Assembly: GCA_002293295.1 (NCBI GenBank)
Contig: DBCY01000108.1
Location: 1-18,219 of the forward strand
Origin: Ruminococcus sp. UBA946
GTDB taxonomy: Bacteria; Bacillota; Clostridia; Oscillospirales; Ruminococcaceae
Length of the DNA: 18,219 nt
Direction: 5' to 3'
Shown here piece after piece: positions 12,928 through 18,219 of the stretch. The stretch's first letter is position 1, and each line of letters begins with the position of its first letter. The notes beneath the pieces were generated by a model. It saw only the letters and a list, made by a program, of their open reading frames with translations, was not told where the DNA came from and searched no databases. The translations under genes were made by a program, and so were the position numbers.

Positions 12928-14382
12928 ATGCCGGAAAAACTATACGGGGTTCATATGGGGAAAGCGCGGTTCGCAGTCGATCTGGGGGACGGCTCGGAAC
13001 GCGGCGAGTATGTCAATCAGGACTATATCCTGCACAAAATGGGACGCCCCCACCGCGGAATATCGCTTATGTACTGCTACTACCCTCTTGACAAGGGCTG
13101 GCCCGGCAGGGCAAGCGTGGTTCACGCGCACCCCGACGTTAAATTCGCGTGGGATTACCCCTACGACGATTATTTCACATATAAGGGCGGGCTTAACGGG
13201 AACACCGAAGATGAGCCCTTTAATTACATGCGCGACGTTCGCCGCCACGGGCAGGATGTTGTTCTGACCCTGACCGCCGACCCTAACCTGACGGACGAAC
13301 ACCTTATTGCCGTAGCAAAGGATTTGCGCCCGTTCGGAAGGATGCTCCTGCGCATTAACCACGAAGCTACGGGCAACTGGTTTTCTTTCAACAAGAGGTG
13401 TACTTATAAGGAAGTAGCCGACTTTTTCGTGAGGTTTTCAAAAATCATCCACGAGCATGCCCCCAACGTCGAAACGATTATCTGTATCGGGGGAATAGAA
13501 AATCCCGGTAAATCCGATAAAATGGAAAAGGAAGAGGAATTCGCCCAGTGTATCCCCGAAGCCGATATATGGTCGGTGGACAAATACATGGCTCTCCACT
13601 GGGGATGGCCCTATGATATTGCCGAGCCGGGCGGGCGTTCGCATTCAAGGAGTAATGTCAGAAAAGTTTATGAAATGACGAAAGCCAGCTTTGAGAGGTT
13701 CAGATACCTCAACGGCGGAGCTGAAAAACCGATGGTTATGTCCGAGTTCAACGCCGACGGCGACGTTACCGGCGCATACGACCAGGCGATGATGATAAAG
13801 GAGTTCTGCGACATCCTTACCGAAGAAAAGGCATACTGGTTCAGCGGGTTCACGTTTTACCAGTTCCGCGACAGGGGACGTCTAGGTCTTGAAATCGAAG
13901 ACCCCAACAACGCTGATGTCGGTATCGAACAGCCTGCCCTGAAAGCATACAGGGAGATTATAAACAGCGATGAATTCCTGCCGGTTATGGAACAGAAAAC
14001 GGAAGAAATGACCCTTCCCGTTACACTCCGCTGGGGCGGCTCCGAGGACGCCGACGGTCTTGCTATGCCGCTTCATTTTGAGGCAAACCCGCATTTCTGC
14101 GAGGTTTATTTCGACGAGGAAGACGACGGCAACTACATGATGGAATTAAACGGCAGGTGGTTTTATAAATCCCCGAAAGCCCGCTGTATCGATATGATGA
14201 GCGCGTTCTTTGAAAACCCCCTTGACGGCGAATGCGATTTGACGCTTAAAATCTTTGCTCCCCCGGCAACGGGGGAAAATGACCCCTCGCAGGGTAACGA
14301 CTGGCAGGAGAATTATTATTACACCGTCACAAAAATGCCTAGGGTGCGTATCCGTTTCAACCCGGTCGAAGCCGCGAAGTAA
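12928..14382 (+). CDS. GH26-like glycoside hydrolase, cytoplasmic
   Basis: A 484-residue protein predicted to cleave beta-linked polysaccharide or oligosaccharide, possibly mannan-type. The acid/base region LLRINHEATGNWFSF (Glu146) matches the HExxGxWF motif of family 26 in clan GH-A. VMSEFNADGD supplies a candidate nucleophile (Glu273) on a late barrel strand. A C-terminal region from about 360 on looks like a beta-rich appended domain. There is no signal peptide, so it would act on imported oligosaccharides, unlike most secreted mannanases. GGAGG precedes the ATG. It stands alone with its own promoter and a terminator-like hairpin. The family call rests on motifs only; substrate is unknown. 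Confidence 0.65.
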   Translation: MPEKLYGVHMGKARFAVDLGDGSERGEYVNQDYILHKMGRPHRGISLMYCYYPLDKGWPGRASVVHAHPDVKFAWDYPYDDYFTYKGGLNGNTEDEPFNYMRDVRRHGQDVVLTLTADPNLTDEHLIAVAKDLRPFGRMLLRINHEATGNWFSFNKRCTYKEVADFFVRFSKIIHEHAPNVETIICIGGIENPGKSDKMEKEEEFAQCIPEADIWSVDKYMALHWGWPYDIAEPGGRSHSRSNVRKVYEMTKASFERFRYLNGGAEKPMVMSEFNADGDVTGAYDQAMMIKEFCDILTEEKAYWFSGFTFYQFRDRGRLGLEIEDPNNADVGIEQPALKAYREIINSDEFLPVMEQKTEEMTLPVTLRWGGSEDADGLAMPLHFEANPHFCEVYFDEEDDGNYMMELNGRWFYKSPKARCIDMMSAFFENPLDGECDLTLKIFAPPATGENDPSQGNDWQENYYYTVTKMPRVRIRFNPVEAAK

Positions 14383-14392
14383 ATAAATGTTT

Positions 14393-14416
14393 TAAGGGCG
14401 GACATTGTCCGTCCTA
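14393..14416 (+). terminator. Terminator-like hairpin after the glycoside hydrolase
   Basis: AGGGCGGAC and GTCCGTCCT form a 9-bp stem with one wobble and an ATT loop, about 11 nt after the stop. The following sequence is A/T-rich but lacks a clean U run, so termination may be partial. Confidence 0.55.
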
Positions 14417-14498
14417 AATATTATATTAAAAACCTGTTCCCATAAGAGTAAAAATATAGGTTAGAATAATCATATCAGAAAAACATGCGGAGGTAAAA

Positions 14499-15905
14499 AT
14501 GGCAGGGAAAATCAAAACGGTTTACATATGCGGTCAGTGCGGTTACGAAAGCCCGAAATGGAACGGAAAATGCCAGTCCTGCGGCGAATGGAACACATTC
14601 GAGGAAAAAGAGGTTATCCCTGCCGCAAATAAAAGCGGAATCTCAAGGGGGGTAAGCTCAGGCGGAGCTTCAAACAGCAGTCCGACCGACCTGTCGTCCA
14701 AAATATCGAAGCTTGCCGATATTGACACAAACGACGACGCCCGGTATAAAACCGGAACAGGCGAGCTTGACAGGGTTTTGGGAGGCGGGCTGGTCAAAGG
14801 CTCACTCGTACTGCTCGGCGGCGAACCCGGTATCGGGAAATCCACCCTGCTTTTGCAAATCTGCGGATTTTTAGGTAAAAATCACAGCATACTGTATATT
14901 TCAGGCGAGGAAAGCATACGCCAAATCAAGCTCCGCGCCGAAAGGCTTGGTGTTGACGCCGAAAACCTTGAACTGCTCGCAAGCAATGACGCGGCGGCGG
15001 TTTCCGATACCATATCGGTCAGAAAGCCCGGTATTGCGATTATCGACTCGATTCAGACCATGGCTATTGACAGCATAAATTCCTCGGCGGGCAGCGTTAC
15101 GCAGGTACGCGAATGCACCAACCTTTTCATGAGAACGGCTAAGTCCGAAGAAATACCCATTTTCATCGTCGGGCATGTGAACAAGGACGGAGCAATCGCC
15201 GGTCCTAAGGTTATGGAGCATATCGTGGACGCCGTGCTTTATTTCGAGGGGGAAAGGCATCTTTCTTACCGTATTTTAAGGGCAGTCAAGAACCGTTACG
15301 GCTCGACCAATGAAATCGGCGTTTTCGAAATGCGCGGCAATGGTCTTGCCGAGGTACCGAATCCGTCGGAAATGCTTCTTTCGGGGAGAAGTGAAAATGT
15401 CCCGGGAAGCTGCATTGCCTGTATAATGGAGGGAAGCCGCCCGATTTTAGCGGAGGTACAGGCTCTTGTCACCAAAAGCGGAACGGTAAATCCGAGGAGA
15501 ACAGCGACCGGCTTTGACTATAACCGGCTTGCAATGCTCCTTGCGGTGCTTGAAAAGCGTACGGGAATGTTTATGGGTACCCTTGACGTATACCTTAACA
15601 TTGCGGGGGGGTTCAGGCTTGACGAGCCGGCAGGCGACTTAGCGGTAGCGACGGCGGTATTCAGTTCATTTTATGACATACCGCTTGACAGCCATATGAT
15701 TGCGTTCGGGGAAATCGGACTGGGCGGAGAGGTTCGGGGTACGTCAAATATCATACAGCGTATAACAGAGGCCCAGCGTCTGGGGTTTACCCACTGCATA
15801 ATCCCTAAGCAGTCGTTTAAGAGCATTGACGTTACTAAATTCAATATACGTATTACAGGGGTGCCGTCAATACGGCAGGCTTTTAATGTAATCCGTCCGC
15901 AGTAA
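14499..15905 (+). CDS. radA: DNA repair protein RadA
   Basis: A RecA-like helicase that promotes branch migration in recombination and repair. It shows the C4 zinc finger (Cys11, Cys14, Cys25, Cys28), Walker A GEPGIGKST (108-116), Walker B region IAIIDSIQT, the RadA-specific KNRYG motif (264-268) and a C-terminal Lon-protease-like domain with LDVYLNIAGGFRLDEPAGDLA. The 468-residue length is standard. GGAGG precedes the ATG. It ends at a shared terminator facing spoVT. Confidence 0.97.
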   Translation: MAGKIKTVYICGQCGYESPKWNGKCQSCGEWNTFEEKEVIPAANKSGISRGVSSGGASNSSPTDLSSKISKLADIDTNDDARYKTGTGELDRVLGGGLVKGSLVLLGGEPGIGKSTLLLQICGFLGKNHSILYISGEESIRQIKLRAERLGVDAENLELLASNDAAAVSDTISVRKPGIAIIDSIQTMAIDSINSSAGSVTQVRECTNLFMRTAKSEEIPIFIVGHVNKDGAIAGPKVMEHIVDAVLYFEGERHLSYRILRAVKNRYGSTNEIGVFEMRGNGLAEVPNPSEMLLSGRSENVPGSCIACIMEGSRPILAEVQALVTKSGTVNPRRTATGFDYNRLAMLLAVLEKRTGMFMGTLDVYLNIAGGFRLDEPAGDLAVATAVFSSFYDIPLDSHMIAFGEIGLGGEVRGTSNIIQRITEAQRLGFTHCIIPKQSFKSIDVTKFNIRITGVPSIRQAFNVIRPQ

Positions 15906-15990
15906 TAATGCGGATATATCAGAAAGTGTTATTAATTTATTATACAGCAGTAAACGGATAAATTTATAGCGGTACTGGATAACAAAACAA

Positions 15991-16018
15991 AGCCGGGAAC
16001 AAACCCCCGGCTGTTTTT
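15991..16018. terminator. Bidirectional terminator between radA and spoVT
   Basis: AGCCGGG (15991-15997) pairs with CCCGGCT (16006-16012). TTTTT follows on the plus strand, and the minus strand has a CTTTGTTTTG tail. It is placed to end both converging genes. Confidence 0.88.
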
Positions 16019-16025
16019 GTATTAT

Positions 16026-16568
16026 TTATTCCTCAATCTGTTTTCCGAGGAACTGAGCCGCCGCCTGAATCAGATTCTGCTGAACCTCGTTTGCCACGGC
16101 GTCATTGTTCGGGGCAAGGAACGCAACAGCTCCCGTTACGTCGCCGCTTGATAAAATCGGGGAGCAGGCAATCGCAGGACGGTCAATACCCTCGACAGGG
16201 AACACCTTAGCGTCGGAAGGCGATGTTTTCAAGTAATTCTTTCGTCCTTCAAGGTATTCCTCAAGAGCCTGGGAAACGCGCCTTTCGTTGAATTCCTTTT
16301 TCTGCACGCCGGCAACGGCTACGACATGGTCGCGGTCAAACACAACGGTAGGACAGTTAGCAAGCTTTGACATGACTTCGGCAACCTGAGAAGCGGAGCC
16401 TGCCATTTCGTTTACTGCCGAATATTTCTTGAAAATAACTTCGCCTTCGTTGCTTGTATAAATCTCAAGCGGGTCGCCCTCGCGGATTCTCATTGTTCTT
16501 CTGATTTCCTTCGGGATTACGACACGTCCCAAATCATCAATACGTCTTACTATACCGGTAGCTTTCAT
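16026..16568 (-). CDS. spoVT: Stage V sporulation protein T
   Basis: A transcriptional regulator of late forespore gene expression. The N-terminal swapped-hairpin AbrB DNA-binding domain is unmistakable (MKATGIVRRIDDLGRVVIPKEIRR...GDPLEIY). It is followed by a GAF-like sensor domain from about residue 55 to 178. The 180-residue length is that of SpoVT, not the shorter AbrB. GGAGG lies just upstream of the ATG. It is good evidence for a spore-former or a recent descendant of one. I could not identify a clear forespore sigma promoter upstream. Confidence 0.95.
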   Translation of the reverse strand: MKATGIVRRIDDLGRVVIPKEIRRTMRIREGDPLEIYTSNEGEVIFKKYSAVNEMAGSASQVAEVMSKLANCPTVVFDRDHVVAVAGVQKKEFNERRVSQALEEYLEGRKNYLKTSPSDAKVFPVEGIDRPAIACSPILSSGDVTGAVAFLAPNNDAVANEVQQNLIQAAAQFLGKQIEE

Positions 16569-16877
16569 ATTTTCTATTCCTCCATAAAATAATTAAATAG
16601 TAGTTATAATACTTATCAGAATTTGTTTGTTTTGTAAGTATAGTTTTTACCTTGTAGGCAGGAATATACATTCAAAGCTTAAACTTTATTAAAAATTTTT
16701 ATAGTAAATAATGTAAAAAAAGGGGGGAACCCGTTATAAAAAAGTAATGATAACGCTCAGATTTAATCCTTTAATGTCAGTTCAGAGCGGAAAAACCTAA
16801 TAAACAAAGCTGTGTTTTCCAAGAAGCATCAGACCTCCTGAGCTCAATTGCGCAGGAGGTCTGATGAAATGCTGATT
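16569..16877. other. Intergenic region with one strong hairpin
   Basis: It is A/T-rich with no coding frame I would support. The notable structure is a perfect 14-bp stem CATCAGACCTCCTG/CAGGAGGTCTGATG (16827-16840 with 16853-16866) around a 12-nt loop, 11 nt after the stop of the upstream minus-strand gene. On the minus strand only CUUCUU follows the stem. On the plus strand a T-rich stretch starts 8 nt later. I read it as the terminator of the membrane protein gene, with imperfect fit. Confidence 0.5.
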
Positions 16878-18203
16878 TTACTTTTTTAAACGGCTTTCCT
16901 CGGCGTCGATAAGGTTCATTAACTCGTCAAGGGTTTTGCTGTTCTTTTTCTTTTTAGGGGGCGCTATCGTCTCTTTAGGAACAACTGCCATTTCAGGTAT
17001 TGTATTAACGGTTTGCGTATGTTTTGAAGCCGTAACGGGTTTTTCGGGTTTATTGCCTTTAATTTCATCTTTTTCCGATTTATAATAGTATGCTTTAACG
17101 CTGTCGTTAAAGCTTGACTGTTTCGGCGCGGTCGCCTGCGACTGAACGTTAACTAGCTTATCAGGTATAATATTGCTTACATGAGGAGTAAAAACAACCC
17201 TCTCAGTTGATGATGAGTCTTTTTTGGAAGCATAGCTTTCGAAAAAATCATCAACCTTTGATTTAGGTTCCCTGGGTTCGATTTTAGTCGGTTTATTCAA
17301 ATACAATTCGCTTCGTTCAAAATCAGACTGTACAACTCCTGCCTTAACAGCATTTTTTTCGGTACGGACATCCTTTGAAACAAGACTGTCATAAGCGAAT
17401 AAATCAGCGCCGGGCTTTTCTTCCCTGATTTTATTAGGAACGGCATTTACCGAATATTCCGCTATACCCCTGGAATTGACATTAAGCGCCGGTTCGGGGT
17501 GAGGCTCAGGCTCAAACCTCGGTTTCGGCATATTGATTTTTCCCGTAACATCCTCAATGAATTTAGGCTTCGTGAATGTAAAGGGTACGTCGTCATTCAT
17601 GTTATCGTCCCTCGATATAATAAAATCATCCGTATCGTCAATATAGGATGCCTCGGCTTCAAGCCTGCGTATACTGACAATACGAATGACCTGAAACAGA
17701 ATTATAAGCGACAGAGGTATTATAACTGCGATTATTATTCCAGCCGTAGATGTTGCGAAATCAAGGAAGTTACCGAACGATTCAAGCTGCCATACAGCCT
17801 TGGCTATAATATCGCCCGATTCGATTCTGAAGGTTTCGGTTGCTGGCGACGTGTCATATTTAACCACATAAAAAGTCTTTCCGTCTTCGTTTTCAATATT
17901 AACGACACGCATAAGCTGAGTGTATCTGCCGATTCGGCAAAGTATAACGCTGCGTTCCGCAATACTGTCAATTTCGGAGCTTTTTGCAATTATAACAGTA
18001 TTTTCAGGTATCTGAGGCTCCATCTTCTCGGTATTCGTTTTGTATACGGTCATACCGAAGACAGGGGTTGCCGTATCATCCTCCTTAAACATCAGGTTTA
18101 AGGCAACCATACCGGCAATCATCAGAATAAGTATAATTATAACAATAATTTCCACAACGGAAATCCAGGATATTTTTTTATCTCCGGACATTTTGACAGC
18201 CAT
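16878..18203 (-). CDS. Membrane protein with inactive signal-peptidase-I-like domain
   Basis: 441 residues: a membrane segment (about 13-37), an external domain resembling SipW-type S26 peptidases (VFGMTVYKTNTEKMEP through RVVNIENEDGK and ESGDIIAKAVWQLESFGNFLDF), a second membrane segment (about 155-175), then a cytoplasmic, charged, low-complexity tail of about 260 residues. The S-M-E-P catalytic serine is replaced by Lys60 (EKMEP), and the T-H-R histidine expected in SipW-type enzymes is Met98 (QLMRVV). Active peptidase function is therefore unlikely; a structural or scaffold role is inferred. The start is uncertain: GGAAGG abuts the ATG at 18203, lies 12 nt from the ATG at 18191, and the frame stays open to the window edge. 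Confidence 0.7.
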   Translation of the reverse strand: MAVKMSGDKKISWISVVEIIVIIILILMIAGMVALNLMFKEDDTATPVFGMTVYKTNTEKMEPQIPENTVIIAKSSEIDSIAERSVILCRIGRYTQLMRVVNIENEDGKTFYVVKYDTSPATETFRIESGDIIAKAVWQLESFGNFLDFATSTAGIIIAVIIPLSLIILFQVIRIVSIRRLEAEASYIDDTDDFIISRDDNMNDDVPFTFTKPKFIEDVTGKINMPKPRFEPEPHPEPALNVNSRGIAEYSVNAVPNKIREEKPGADLFAYDSLVSKDVRTEKNAVKAGVVQSDFERSELYLNKPTKIEPREPKSKVDDFFESYASKKDSSSTERVVFTPHVSNIIPDKLVNVQSQATAPKQSSFNDSVKAYYYKSEKDEIKGNKPEKPVTASKHTQTVNTIPEMAVVPKETIAPPKKKKNSKTLDELMNLIDAEESRLKK

Positions 18204-18219
18204 CCTTCCATGCAGCAGT

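Noticed and set aside
12833..13267. Alternative plus-strand frame overlapping the glycoside hydrolase start
   Set aside because: It begins upstream of the promoter and is out of frame with a gene that has clear family motifs.
17499..18101. 200-codon plus-strand frame opposite the membrane protein
   Set aside because: The minus-strand protein has clear membrane segments and an S26-like domain; the opposite frame is an antisense shadow.

Overview
This window looks like chromosomal DNA of a low-to-mid-GC, spore-forming member of the Clostridia, most like the Ruminococcaceae/Oscillospiraceae. Evidence for this is a SpoVT sporulation regulator, a YtrA-type GntR/ABC operon, an ApgM-type phosphoglycerate mutase, GGAGG ribosome binding sites, and sigma-A promoters with 17-nt spacers. 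The assignment is inferred from gene content, not from a database search.

Layout. Positions 13-89 (-) hold tRNA-Pro(GGG) with its own promoter. A consensus promoter at 243-271 starts a long structured leader or stand-alone RNA (about 278-494) ahead of ppk1 (544-2691). Next on the minus strand come a small lipoprotein (2843-3118) and a YtrA-like operon read right to left: GntR regulator (7000-6650), ABC ATPase (6632-5736) and a large ABC-2 permease (5758-3398). The operon's promoter and a candidate operator lie about 400 nt upstream, with repeats inserted in between. Positions 7001-7953 have no recognisable gene but contain repeats, palindromes and a minus-strand terminator. apgM (9162-7954, -) is divergent from rsmD, coaD and a coiled-coil gene (9375-11084, +). 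A heptamer-based palindromic repeat sits inside that last operon.

The accessory region is 11138-12730. It holds three consecutive small ribbon-helix-helix (RHH) genes. Each has a perfect TTGACA-17-TATAAT promoter and each ends in the same element of about 105 bp. That element is far better conserved than the proteins. Read on the minus strand it contains a near-consensus extended -10 promoter followed by an 11-bp stem and a U-rich tail, so each copy looks like a gene for an antisense RNA of about 80 nt that overlaps the 3' end of its RHH gene. The terminator stem is fully paired only in minus-strand RNA, where a U-G wobble replaces an A-C mismatch. A degenerate fourth copy lies upstream and a DUF6809-like small gene follows the array. 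I consider this the most novel structure in the window.

The rest is a cytoplasmic GH26-like glycoside hydrolase (12928-14382), radA (14499-15905), spoVT (16026-16568, -), and a membrane protein with a signal-peptidase-I-like domain that lacks the expected catalytic Ser and His, plus a long cytoplasmic tail (16878-18203, -).
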